Of a DNA stretch of 24,153 bases, positions 7,400 to 14,369 are shown piece after piece; within the stretch, counting starts at the first letter, position 1; each line of letters starts with the position of its first letter. Origin of the DNA: a virus; IMG/VR virus record IMGVR_UViG_3300043464_000291, positions 1-24,153 of that record, one strand, 5' to 3'. Made by a program: the position numbers and the translations under genes. The notes under the pieces were generated by a model. That model was given only the letters and a program-made list of their open reading frames with translations. It made no database searches and was not told the origin of the DNA.

Positions 7400-7705
7400 A
7401 TGACCATGAACCTCAAAGCCGTAACGACCTGTTTTGGCTATCAACAGATCACCGATCTGAGCGCGTCTGTCGGACTTACCGTTCCGCCGCGCACTCCCGA
7501 CGGCCTGAACGGCAAACCTGTGCTGGCGCTCATTATCGCCGAAGGAGCGCCTATTCGGTGGCGCGATGACGGCACTGCGCCTACGACCACTGTGGGAATG
7601 CCCATCGCGGTGGGGGTGCCGTTTCAATACGACGGCGATCTGACCAAAGTGCGCTTTATCCAACAGTCGGCCAGCGCCATTTTGAACATCAGCTATTACT
7701 CATGA
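7400..7705 (+). CDS. Small virion-associated protein (RWRDDGTAPT type)
   Basis: A 101-residue protein with an AGGAGA ribosome site before the ATG at 7400; an in-frame upstream ATG at 7274 lies inside the previous gene and is not used. The text is beta-rich. The segment GAPIRWRDDGTAPTTTVGMP followed by FQYDGDLTKVRFI and a C-terminal LNISYYS is a pattern I have seen in many small phage structural proteins. Composition returns to GC-rich here, marking the right edge of the AT-richer block. It is likely a small virion or tail accessory protein. The precise role is unknown. Confidence 0.78.
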   Translation: MTMNLKAVTTCFGYQQITDLSASVGLTVPPRTPDGLNGKPVLALIIAEGAPIRWRDDGTAPTTTVGMPIAVGVPFQYDGDLTKVRFIQQSASAILNISYYS

Positions 7706-7974
7706 TCCACGCTGTTGTCGCCCTGCTGTTTCAGTTTGCGTTAGGGCTAACCTTTGGGCTTTGGTGGCTCGGGGCTTGCGCCGCGGCTGGGTTTTTTATG
7801 GGGCGGGAACACGCGCAAGCGGAATATCGAGTAATAGCGGCTTATTACGGCGGCAAACGCGCCAACATGCCTTGGTATGGAGGGTTTGAGCCAAAAGCTT
7901 GGTCTTCTAAGGGTTTGTTAGATTGGCTTTTGCCCGCCGGCGCAACACTTGTTGTTGCAATTTGTTTGACATAA
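7702..7974 (+). CDS. Small membrane protein with two hydrophobic segments
   Basis: A 90-residue protein with an ATGA overlap with the previous gene. Residues about 4-34 form one or two hydrophobic helices (VVALLFQFALGLTFGLWWLG and ACAAAGFFMG), and residues about 72-89 form another (LLDWLLPAGATLVVAICL). Between them lies a soluble loop with GREHAQAEYR and NMPWYGGFEPKAW. Size and layout would fit a holin-like or other inner-membrane protein, but a clear holin lies in the lysis cassette at 21579, so a different role, such as virion assembly or superinfection exclusion, is possible. Its last two codons overlap a consensus TTGACA that may be a promoter element. Confidence 0.75.
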   Translation: MIHAVVALLFQFALGLTFGLWWLGACAAAGFFMGREHAQAEYRVIAAYYGGKRANMPWYGGFEPKAWSSKGLLDWLLPAGATLVVAICLT

Positions 7975-7995
7975 CGCTTTGCAAGCGTTTAGTCT
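7966..7995 (+). promoter_or_regulatory. Possible promoter before the capsid genes, with a palindrome in the spacer
   Basis: A perfect TTGACA lies at 7966-7971. An 18-base spacer leads to TAGTCT at 7990-7995, which matches only three of six bases of the -10 consensus. The spacer holds the perfect inverted repeat AACGCTT-TGC-AAGCGTT (7973-7989), placed where a repressor or activator site often sits. The -35 match may be chance, because it also codes for the last two residues of the upstream protein. Confidence 0.3.
7973..7989 (+). terminator. Seven-base-pair inverted repeat after the membrane protein gene
   Basis: AACGCTT and AAGCGTT pair perfectly around a three-base loop, starting on the stop codon of the upstream gene. 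Only one T follows the stem before AGTC, so it is a poor intrinsic terminator. It may be an operator, an mRNA processing site or a weak attenuator. Confidence 0.4.
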
Positions 7996-7998
7996 TAG

Positions 7999-8024
7999 GA
8001 ACCCGTACTGGTGCGGTTCGCCAG
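7999..8024 (+). promoter_or_regulatory. Leader with two mutually exclusive hairpins upstream of the scaffold gene
   Basis: Hairpin 1 pairs GAACC (7999-8003) with GGTTC (8015-8019), and extends past one bulged C (8004) through GTA/TGC to a CTGG loop. Hairpin 2 pairs CTGGTG (8008-8013) with CGCCAG (8019-8024), including one G-T wobble. Both use bases 8008-8019, so only one can form at a time. The scaffold ribosome site (AAGGA, 8032-8036) starts eight bases after hairpin 2. Confidence 0.4.
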
Positions 8025-8029
8025 GGATC

Positions 8030-8039
8030 ATAAGGATCA
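8030..8039 (+). promoter_or_regulatory. ATAAGGATCA ribosome-site motif before scaffold (also at 8828-8837 before coat)
   Basis: The same ten bases occur just upstream of the scaffold ATG (8043) and the coat GTG (8844). Each holds an AAGGA ribosome site. GGATCA occurs once more at 8025-8030. The distance to the start codon differs: three bases for scaffold and six for coat. Confidence 0.6.
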
Positions 8040-8042
8040 AAA

Positions 8043-8825
8043 ATGTCTGAAGCAGTACAAGACTTAGCGGAACTACCCGCGCCGGAACAGGCCGCTACGG
8101 CGGCGCCTGTAACCGATGCCTCATTGCCGGAAGAACAGACGACAGAAGCGCCTAAGTCCTTCACCCAAGAAGAATTGGACGCGATTGTCGGCAAACGCCT
8201 TGCCCGTGAACAACGGAAATGGGAGCGTGAGCAAGCCCAAAGGCAGGCTGAATTGGAAGCGCGTCGGGCGATGCCCGTCAACCCTCCAGCGCCTGATGAT
8301 TTCAACAACGCTGCTGAATACGCGGAGGCTTTGGCTGAGCGGAAAGCGCAAGAGTTGGTTCGTCAGCGCGAAGCAGCCCAGCAACAGGCTAAATTGCTGG
8401 AAACATACCACGAGAAAGAGGAAACCGCCCGCGGTAAATACGACGACTTTGAACAGGTCGCGTACAACCCGAGCCTTCCTGTGACCGATGTTATGGCCCA
8501 GACAATTCAGGCTTCTGACGTTGGCCCCGACATCATCTATTGGTTAGGGTCCAATCCGAAAGAGTCTGCGCGTATCGCCAACCTTCCACCAATTTTGCAG
8601 GCCAAGGAAATCGGCAAAATCGAAGCCAAGATGGCTTCTGATCCGCCGCTGAAAAGAACCTCAACCGCGCCCGCCCCTATTGCTCCGGTGACTGCGCGTT
8701 CAGCTTCCTCCCCTGCCTATGACACGACAGACCCTAGGTCTGTTAAATCCATGTCAACGTCAGAATGGATTGAAGCGGAGCGTATGCGCCAGATCAAGAA
8801 GTGGGAGGCTTCCCGCAACCGCTAA
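8043..8825 (+). CDS. Scaffolding protein
   Basis: A 260-residue, highly charged, largely helical protein placed directly before the coat gene. It would direct coat assembly into procapsids and leave before or during packaging. The N-terminus is acidic and disordered (Ala/Glu/Pro-rich). A typical scaffold segment FTQEELDAIVGKRLAREQRK follows at about 40-59, then a long Gln/Arg/Glu coiled coil to about residue 135. A Pro/Ala/Thr-rich linker around 205-225 leads to a basic C-terminal helix (STSEWIEAERMRQIKKWEA) resembling the coat-binding end of P22 gp8. P22 gp8 is about 303 residues, so this is somewhat shorter. The ribosome site AAGGA lies seven bases upstream. Confidence 0.9.
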   Translation: MSEAVQDLAELPAPEQAATAAPVTDASLPEEQTTEAPKSFTQEELDAIVGKRLAREQRKWEREQAQRQAELEARRAMPVNPPAPDDFNNAAEYAEALAERKAQELVRQREAAQQQAKLLETYHEKEETARGKYDDFEQVAYNPSLPVTDVMAQTIQASDVGPDIIYWLGSNPKESARIANLPPILQAKEIGKIEAKMASDPPLKRTSTAPAPIAPVTARSASSPAYDTTDPRSVKSMSTSEWIEAERMRQIKKWEASRNR

Positions 8826-8843
8826 GTATAAGGATCAGCCACC

Positions 8844-10049
8844 GTGGCTAATTCACTTCTTACCATTGACATGATCACCCGGAAGGCTCTCGAAATCCTC
8901 GAGAACAACCTTGTGATCACCCGCACCGTGAACCGCCAGTACGACGACAGCTTTGCCGTCGAAGGCGCGAAGATCGGCTCCACCCTCCGCATCCGTCTGC
9001 CAGACCGCGCTCTGGTGACCGACGGCGCCGCGCTGCAAGTGCAGGACGACAACGAACAGTTCACCACGCTGACGGTTTCCAGCCAGAAGCACATCGGTGT
9101 GAACTTTACGTCTGCCGAACTGACCATGCAGTTGGACGACTTCGCCGAGCGCGTTCTCAAGCCGCGTATTTCGCAGCTTGCGTCCAGCATCGACGCTGAC
9201 GTGGCCAACTCTTACAAGTCGATCTTCCAGTCTGTCGGCACCCCCGGCACGACCCCGGCGACCTCTCTGGTGCTGCTCCAGGCCCAGCAGAAGCTGAACG
9301 AGTCTGCTGCCGTCATGTCCCCGCGCTACGCGACGGTCAATCCGGCCGCCAACGCGGGTCTTGTGGAAGGCTTGAAGGGCCTCTTCAACCCGGTCAACAC
9401 GATCTCCCGCCAGTTCAAAAACGGCCTGATGGGTGAAGGTGTGCTGGGTCTTGAAGAGATCAACATGTCTCAATCCATCAAGCAGCACACGACCGGCAGC
9501 CGCACCGGCGCGCACACGGTGACCACCACTGTGTCCACGCAGGGCCAGGCGACGATCAACATCACCGGCACCGGCTCTCAGACGATTGCCGCCGGCGACG
9601 TGTTCACCATCGCCAGCGTGTTCGCGGTCAACCCGCAGACCCGTGAGTCCACCGGCTCGCTTCAGCAGTTTGTCGTGACCGAAGCCAACACGGCTTCCGG
9701 TGGCGCCTACACCTCGGTGAAGATCAGCCCGGCGATTTACACCTCCAGCAACGCGCTGGCGACTGTAGACAGTTTCCCGCAGTCCTCTGCCGTTGTGACG
9801 TTCCTCGGCTCTGCTTCCACGCAGTACCCGCAGAACCTCGTGTACCACAAGGACGCGATTTCCTTCGCCACCGCCGACCTTCTGCTGCCGCAGGGCGTCG
9901 ACATGGCCTCCCGTCAGGTCCACAACGGCATCTCCATGCGTGTTGTGCGCCAGTACGACATCAACAACGACCGCCTGCCGTGCCGTATTGACGTGCTGTA
10001 CGGTTTCAGCGCCATCCGCCCGCCAATGGCCGTGCGGCTCTGGGGCTAA
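8844..10049 (+). CDS. Major capsid (coat) protein, P22 gp5 family
   Basis: A 401-residue coat protein with HK97-type fold, expected in several hundred copies per head. Family marks include the N-terminal helix text LLTIDMITRKALEILENNLV, then VNRQYDDSFA, AKIGSTLRIRLP and a spine-like QLASSIDADVANSYKS. A beta-rich insertion at about 225-310 (THTVTTTVS-like text through VTEANTASGGAY) corresponds to the P22 I-domain. The C-terminus has GISMRVVRQYDINNDRLPCR, IDVLYGF and RPPMAVRLWG, strongly characteristic of this family. P22 gp5 is about 430 residues. The gene starts with GTG and uses the AAGGA site shared with the scaffold leader. It is the most GC-ordered and codon-biased stretch by eye, in line with high expression. 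Confidence 0.95.
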   Translation: MANSLLTIDMITRKALEILENNLVITRTVNRQYDDSFAVEGAKIGSTLRIRLPDRALVTDGAALQVQDDNEQFTTLTVSSQKHIGVNFTSAELTMQLDDFAERVLKPRISQLASSIDADVANSYKSIFQSVGTPGTTPATSLVLLQAQQKLNESAAVMSPRYATVNPAANAGLVEGLKGLFNPVNTISRQFKNGLMGEGVLGLEEINMSQSIKQHTTGSRTGAHTVTTTVSTQGQATINITGTGSQTIAAGDVFTIASVFAVNPQTRESTGSLQQFVVTEANTASGGAYTSVKISPAIYTSSNALATVDSFPQSSAVVTFLGSASTQYPQNLVYHKDAISFATADLLLPQGVDMASRQVHNGISMRVVRQYDINNDRLPCRIDVLYGFSAIRPPMAVRLWG

Positions 10050-10074
10050 CAGGTAGAGATAGGAGAACACGATC

Positions 10075-10491
10075 ATGGCACTTCCTTCTGTCGGTGGCGG
10101 CTATCAGATTGGTGATGGCAACCTCAACGAACCGGAAATCGTCACTGTTCCCGTACCGGCGACGGCTACGGACAGCGCGACGCTGACATCCGCGCAGCTT
10201 ACTAACGGCATCATCATCGGTACGCCGACGACGACCGCCGCTTACACGCTGCCGCTGGCGTCTGATCTGGACGCCTACCTGAACAACTCCAAAGTGGGTT
10301 CGTCCTTTGACTTCCGCGTCATCAACACGACGACCGCGGGCGTCATCACGATGACCACCAACACTGGCTGGACAATCGGCTCCAGCGGTTCGCAGGGTCT
10401 TATGACCATTGCGGCCACCGCTGGCACCGTGCGGGCCTTCCGCGCACGTCGTCTGGGGGATTCTTCCTGGGCGTTGTACGCGATTTCGTAA
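10075..10491 (+). CDS. Small beta-rich protein after coat, probable decoration or fibre module
   Basis: A 138-residue protein with a GGAGA ribosome site. After an N-terminal arm (SVGGGYQIGDGNLNEPEI), the body reads ATLTSAQLTNGIIIGTPTTT, LPLASDLDAYL, VGSSFDFRVIN, GVITMTTNTGWTI and SWALYAIS. This is a small beta-sandwich pattern often coded just downstream of coat genes. Its position between coat and a strong hairpin suggests high expression and a role on the capsid surface. The same general layout, with a final aromatic strand, recurs in the next gene and at the end of the protein at 11958. No enzyme motifs. Function inferred from position and fold only. Confidence 0.75.
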   Translation: MALPSVGGGYQIGDGNLNEPEIVTVPVPATATDSATLTSAQLTNGIIIGTPTTTAAYTLPLASDLDAYLNNSKVGSSFDFRVINTTTAGVITMTTNTGWTIGSSGSQGLMTIAATAGTVRAFRARRLGDSSWALYAIS

Positions 10492-10498
10492 GCAACAC

Positions 10499-10520
10499 GG
10501 CCCCTGCTTTGGCAGGGGCC
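10499..10520 (+). terminator. Strong hairpin without a T-run after the coat-proximal genes
   Basis: GGCCCCTGC pairs perfectly with GCAGGGGCC (nine base pairs) around the loop TTTG. AACCGCTAAA follows rather than a T-run, so it is unlikely to be an efficient intrinsic terminator. It may be a 3' stabilising or processing hairpin. The next gene's strong ribosome site AAAGGAGG begins seven bases after it. Confidence 0.65.
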
Positions 10521-10541
10521 AACCGCTAAAGGAGGTTTTCT

Positions 10542-10997
10542 ATGCCGAATACCAAACCAGTCGGTGTTGCTTTTGCTGATCCTGAACTCGTTTCTGGCAC
10601 GACTATTACGGGCGCAGCGATTTCTGGCGGCACTATCTCCGGCGCTGATATTACGGGCGCGACCGTGGCCGTTACCTCTTTGAATTTTGACGTCGCCAAG
10701 CCTGCTGCGGCCGGGTCCACCCGCGCCGACGCAACGGCCATGACGGCTTCGTTTAACTGGGTGACGGCTGCTGACGCAACCAAAGGTGTTATCCTCCCCG
10801 CGCCTACCGCGGGCCGCGTTATTGCGGTGAAAAATGACGACACCGCTAACGCCGCGCTAAAAGTCTACGCTCCTGGTAGCGCTAAGATTAACAGCGTGGC
10901 CGGCACTACGGCGTTCAGCATGGCGGCCAAAACCGCTTGCTTTTTTGTGGCGTACGACACGACGGATTGGTTCTCCATTCCGCTTGTGGCATCTTAA
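10542..10997 (+). CDS. Small beta-rich virion protein with TGAxISGGxISG repeat, probable decoration protein
   Basis: A 151-residue protein with the best ribosome site in the window (AAAGGAGG, 10528-10535). Residues 20-44 hold short repeats (TGAAISGGTISGADITGAT), a pentapeptide-like pattern that makes elongated beta structures. The second half is a small beta domain: GVILPAPTAGRVIAVKND, ALKVYAPGSAKINSVAGTT, KTACFFVAYDTTDWFSIP. It lies between the hairpin at 10499 and the terminator at 11001, so it can be expressed with coat at high level. I infer a capsid decoration or short fibre protein. The identity of the partner surface is not shown by the sequence. Confidence 0.75.
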   Translation: MPNTKPVGVAFADPELVSGTTITGAAISGGTISGADITGATVAVTSLNFDVAKPAAAGSTRADATAMTASFNWVTAADATKGVILPAPTAGRVIAVKNDDTANAALKVYAPGSAKINSVAGTTAFSMAAKTACFFVAYDTTDWFSIPLVAS

Positions 10998-11000
10998 CTA

Positions 11001-11032
11001 GCAGGCGGCCTAATGGCCGCCTGCCCCTTTTT
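11001..11032 (+). terminator. Rho-independent terminator after the capsid gene group
   Basis: GCAGGCGGCC pairs perfectly with GGCCGCCTGC (ten base pairs) around the loop TAAT, followed by CCCTTTTT. This is a textbook intrinsic terminator. The T-run runs straight into the ribosome site of the next gene, so genes downstream must depend on read-through, anti-termination or an unseen promoter. Confidence 0.93.
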
Positions 11033-11041
11033 AGGTGAACC

Positions 11042-11254
11042 ATGGCTGTTATCTACCTGACGCACCCCCAGCACGGCACTAAGGTGGCCACTATGGACGC
11101 CGAAGCAATTTATGATGAAGAGTTCGGCTGGATGCGCTATAACCCCGCTGCGCCGGCCCCTGCGCCGGAAGATGAACCTGTCAACGGGCTGGCCGTCCGA
11201 CGGCGCCGCCCCCGCGTAACCAAAGAGGACGACAGCGATGGCAACGGCGGGTGA
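11042..11254 (+). CDS. Small conserved-looking protein (MAVIYLTHPQHGTKVA type)
   Basis: A 70-residue protein starting nine bases after the terminator T-run, with AGGTGA as ribosome site. The N-terminal half (VIYLTHPQHGTKVATMDAEA, then FGWMRYNP) is a compact pattern that I know from short-tailed phages next to the gp4-type gene. The second half is Pro/Ala-rich, then basic, then acidic and probably disordered. It overlaps the next gene by 17 bases. It could be a small head-completion or tail-assembly factor. Function unknown. Confidence 0.78.
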   Translation: MAVIYLTHPQHGTKVATMDAEAIYDEEFGWMRYNPAAPAPAPEDEPVNGLAVRRRRPRVTKEDDSDGNGG

Positions 11255-11948
11255 TCAGATCAACGGGGCGCTTCGGCTTTTAGGCGTATTAGCAGAAGGT
11301 GAAACGCCTTCCGCCGAAACTTCGCAAGACGCCCTTAACGCCCTCAACCAAATGATTGACAGTTGGAACACGGAGCGGTTGGCCGTGTTTTCCACGCAGG
11401 ATCAAGTAGAGACTTGGCCCCCTAGCACAATTTCGCGCACCTTTGGGCCGACCGGCGATATTGTGGGTGATCGACCCATTCTTGTTGAAGACAGCACCTA
11501 TTTTCGCGACCCCGCGTCAGGCATTTCTTACGGCCTCAAGCTGATCAACCAACAGCAATACAACGGTATTGCAGTCAAGACCGTAACCAGCACATACCCG
11601 CAAGTGCTGTGGATCAACATGACGTACCCTAACATTGAGATGTACGTCTATCCGGTGCCGACCAAAGTGCTAGAGTTTCACATTGTGTCGGTCCAACCCC
11701 TGACGCAACCCGCTAATCTGGCTACAACGCTGGCGTTTCCGCCCGGGTATTTGAGGTGTTTCCGCTATAACTTGGCTTGCGAAATTGCGCCTGAGTTTGG
11801 TGTTGAACCTTCCCCGCAGGTCCAGCGTATCGCCATGACCTCCAAGCGTGACCTGAAGCGCATCAACAACCCTGACGACATCATGGCGCTGCCATATAGC
11901 ATCGTTGGCACCCGCCAGCGGTACAACATCTTTGCCGGCAATTATTGA
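11238..11948 (+). CDS. Tail accessory factor / head-closure protein, P22 gp4 family
   Basis: A 236-residue protein. In P22, gp4 forms a ring under the portal that closes the packed head and provides the binding site for gp10, and it also has peptidoglycan-hydrolysing activity. The N-terminus here, AGDQINGALRLLGVLAEGE followed by DALNALNQMIDSWNTERL, is the typical helical start of the family. The body has RPILVEDSTYFRD, YPNIEMYVYPVP and FPPGYLRCFRYNLACEIAPE, and the end carries SKRDLKRINNPDD. P22 gp4 is 166 residues, and longer relatives like this one are common. The start lies 17 bases inside the preceding gene. I do not see an assigned hydrolase active site. Confidence 0.9.
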   Translation: MATAGDQINGALRLLGVLAEGETPSAETSQDALNALNQMIDSWNTERLAVFSTQDQVETWPPSTISRTFGPTGDIVGDRPILVEDSTYFRDPASGISYGLKLINQQQYNGIAVKTVTSTYPQVLWINMTYPNIEMYVYPVPTKVLEFHIVSVQPLTQPANLATTLAFPPGYLRCFRYNLACEIAPEFGVEPSPQVQRIAMTSKRDLKRINNPDDIMALPYSIVGTRQRYNIFAGNY

Positions 11949-11957
11949 GGTGACATC

Positions 11958-12731
11958 ATGACCACCGTAGCTATCTCCCAGCTTCCTCAAGCCACCTCTA
12001 CATCCGGTACGGATGATTATCCTTTGGTGCAAGGGGGAATTACTAAGCGAATTACTTTCACTAACTTATTTGCTAACGCAACCGGTATCCCGATTATTGC
12101 GGGCACCACAGGCACCCTTTCGGTTGCGCGCGGCGGCACCGGTGCTACGGCGGCCACGGGAACCGGCAATGTTGTTCTTGCTACTAGTCCTACGTTGACG
12201 ACTCCCACTATCGGCGTTGCAACCGCTACATCGGTTAATAACGTGGCGTTTACTGCGCCGGCGTCACTTGCTACGCTTGTACTTGGGTCGGCCAAAACTT
12301 TTACGGTTAACCATTCTTTGACTTTGGCCGGCACCGACGCCACAACCATGACGTTTCCGTCAACAAGCGCGACTATTGCGCGCACAGACGCGGCGCAGAC
12401 GTTTACAGGCACACAAACCTTTAGCGGCCCTATCGTCGGCGGCGCGCAAGCTTTGTCTGGCGCTGGCGCGGTCAACATAACGCAATTGACCACCAAATTT
12501 ACTTCTACTGCCACGGGCAACGCTTTGACGTTGGCGGACGGCGTGGAAGGCCAGATTAAGGTAATTGTGTACGTCGCCGAAGCCGCAGGCGGCGACACTG
12601 GCATTTTGACACCTACCAACCTCGGCGCGGGCACGACCATTACGTTTAACACCATCGGCGACGCTTGTATTCTTCAGTTCCTTGGCACTGATTGGTGGGC
12701 CGTGTCGCTTCGCGGCGCCGTGCTGGCGTAA
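11958..12731 (+). CDS. Fibre-like structural protein with GGTGATAAT motif
   Basis: A 257-residue protein with a GAGGTGA ribosome site. The start (TTVAISQLPQATSTSGTDDYP) and the segment LSVARGGTGATAATGTGNVV followed by LATSPTLTTPTIG are typical of tail-fibre and virion-surface proteins, which often repeat this unit. A second tier (AQTFTGTQTFSGPI) is also fibre-like. The last 80 residues form a small beta domain: ALTLADGVEGQIKVIVYVAE, AGTTITFNTIGDACILQFLG, TDWWAVSLRG. This resembles the end of the protein at 10542. It lies between the gp4 and gp10 genes, which suggests a neck or tail decoration. Receptor-binding is possible but not shown. Confidence 0.78.
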   Translation: MTTVAISQLPQATSTSGTDDYPLVQGGITKRITFTNLFANATGIPIIAGTTGTLSVARGGTGATAATGTGNVVLATSPTLTTPTIGVATATSVNNVAFTAPASLATLVLGSAKTFTVNHSLTLAGTDATTMTFPSTSATIARTDAAQTFTGTQTFSGPIVGGAQALSGAGAVNITQLTTKFTSTATGNALTLADGVEGQIKVIVYVAEAAGGDTGILTPTNLGAGTTITFNTIGDACILQFLGTDWWAVSLRGAVLA

Positions 12732-12734
12732 TTT

Positions 12735-14369
12735 ATGAAAACGCCGATCCTTGGGTCCACCTATGTAGCCCGCAGCGTCAATGCTGCGGATAGCCGCATG
12801 GTTAACCTCTTTCCCGAACTTGTACCGGAAGGCGGCAAGGAACCGGCGTTTCTTCAGCGGGCGCCAGGCTTGCGGCTTTTGGCCACGCTAGGCGCCGGAC
12901 CGGTCCGCGGTCTGTGGCAGTTTGGCGGGTTCGGGTACGCCGTGTCAGGCAACACGCTATATAAAATCACGACCGCGTGGACTGCGACAGTGCTGGGCAC
13001 GATAGCGGGCACCGGTCCTGTATCCATGTCGGACAACGGTACGCAATTGTTTGTGGCTGCTAATGGGCCAAGCTACATTTACAACGCCAGCACCAATGTG
13101 TTCGCGCAAATCGTAGACCCTGATTTCCCCGGCGCGGTCACTGTTGGATCTATCGACGGGTATTTTGTTTTTAACGAACCCAACAGCCAAAAGGTGTGGG
13201 TGACAAGCCTGCTCGACGGCGCGGCGATTGACCCATTAGACTTCGCCAGCGCCGAAGGATCGCCCGACGGGCTTGTATCTCTTACAGTCAGCAACCGCGA
13301 AATTTGGTTATTCGGCACCAACTCTACCGAAGTGTGGTACGACGCCGGCACCGCCGATTTCCCCCTTCAGCGCATCCAAGGCGCGTCAAACGAACTCGGC
13401 TGCACGGCGCCATATTCCGTAGCTAAGATGGACAATACCGTGTTTTGGCTGGGCGCCGACGCCCGCGGGCGCGGGATGGTGTACCGGGCAAATGGTTACG
13501 TCGGGCAGCGCATTTCGACCCACGCGGTTGAATGGCACATTCAACAGTACGGCAATCTGTCTGACGCTATCGGTTACACATACCAACAAGACGGCCATTC
13601 GTTTTATGTGCTGATCTTCCCGCAGGCCAATACGACGTGGGTTTACGACCTCGCCACGCAAGCCTGGCACGAGCGGGCTGGGTGGGACAACGGCGCGTTT
13701 ACGCGCCACCGCAGCAATTGCCAGATGGCGTTTAATGACGAAATCGTTGTCGGAGATTTCGAGAACGGCAATATCTATGCTTTTGACTTAGACGTATACG
13801 CCGACAACGGCGCCATCCAGCGGTGGCTGCGGTCGTGGCGAGCGATACCGTCAGGCCAGAACACGCTTCTCCGCACAACGCACCACAGCTTGCAACTGGA
13901 CTGCGAAACGGGCGTGGGACTCGCGCAATATCCAGCGTATGACGCGGAAGATTTGATTGCGGAGAACGGCGATCTTTTGATAGCTGAATATGTGCAAAAT
14001 GACATTACCACCGAAAGCGGCGAAGAGTTGACGACTGAAGCCGGAGACGGGTTTGAATTTATAGCCGACGTGCCCGATTATCCCATTCCGTTTGTGCCGC
14101 CAATGTACCTGACCACAACCAGTTACCCAGCGGCCCCCGGCTATAATCCTCAGGTCATGATGCGTTGGTCGGACGACGGCGGCCATACTTGGTCTAATGA
14201 ACATTGGACCTCTATTGGCCTTATAGGCAATTACGGCAAACGCGCCTTCTGGCGCCGGCTGGGGATGACGCTTAAAATCCGTGACCGCGTATACGAGGTG
14301 TCTGGCACCGACGCGGTAAAAATTGCCATTATGGGCGCTGAACTGCGCGCCAGCCCGACCAATGCCTAG
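12735..14369 (+). CDS. Packaged-DNA stabilisation / tail hub protein, P22 gp10 family
   Basis: A 544-residue protein. P22 gp10 binds below gp4, closes the tail channel and carries the tail needle and spikes. The text is typical: NAADSRMVNLFPELVPEGGK, FLQRAPGLRLLATLG and GLWQFGGFGYAVSGNTLY near the N-terminus, VWLVLGAD-like FWLGADARGRGMVYRANGY in the middle, TTWVYDLATQAWHERAGW and GDFENGNIYAFDLDVY later. RWSDDGGHTWSNEHW with an Asp-box-like turn and FWRRLGMTLKIRDRVYEVSG lie at the end. It is longer than P22 gp10 (472 residues) mainly because of an inserted loop at about 395-470. No ribosome site is evident, so translation is probably coupled to the gene four bases upstream. Confidence 0.92.
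   Translation: MKTPILGSTYVARSVNAADSRMVNLFPELVPEGGKEPAFLQRAPGLRLLATLGAGPVRGLWQFGGFGYAVSGNTLYKITTAWTATVLGTIAGTGPVSMSDNGTQLFVAANGPSYIYNASTNVFAQIVDPDFPGAVTVGSIDGYFVFNEPNSQKVWVTSLLDGAAIDPLDFASAEGSPDGLVSLTVSNREIWLFGTNSTEVWYDAGTADFPLQRIQGASNELGCTAPYSVAKMDNTVFWLGADARGRGMVYRANGYVGQRISTHAVEWHIQQYGNLSDAIGYTYQQDGHSFYVLIFPQANTTWVYDLATQAWHERAGWDNGAFTRHRSNCQMAFNDEIVVGDFENGNIYAFDLDVYADNGAIQRWLRSWRAIPSGQNTLLRTTHHSLQLDCETGVGLAQYPAYDAEDLIAENGDLLIAEYVQNDITTESGEELTTEAGDGFEFIADVPDYPIPFVPPMYLTTTSYPAAPGYNPQVMMRWSDDGGHTWSNEHWTSIGLIGNYGKRAFWRRLGMTLKIRDRVYEVSGTDAVKIAIMGAELRASPTNA

Noticed and set aside
8853-10076. A 407-codon open frame on the - strand opposite the coat gene
   Set aside because: It is a mirror of codon bias in a GC-rich gene. 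Its text is rich in His, Arg, Val and Gly without any family pattern, and the + strand product is a clear coat protein.
11042-11948. Possible programmed frameshift joining the 70-residue protein to the gp4-type protein
   Set aside because: The 17-base overlap has no slippery heptamer that I can see, and the gp4-type gene has its own normal N-terminal family start.
14323-14361. Upstream ATG at 14323 for the protein at 14362
   Set aside because: It would extend the overlap with the gp10-type gene to 47 bases and add residues without family resemblance. The ATG at 14362 gives the usual short overlap.
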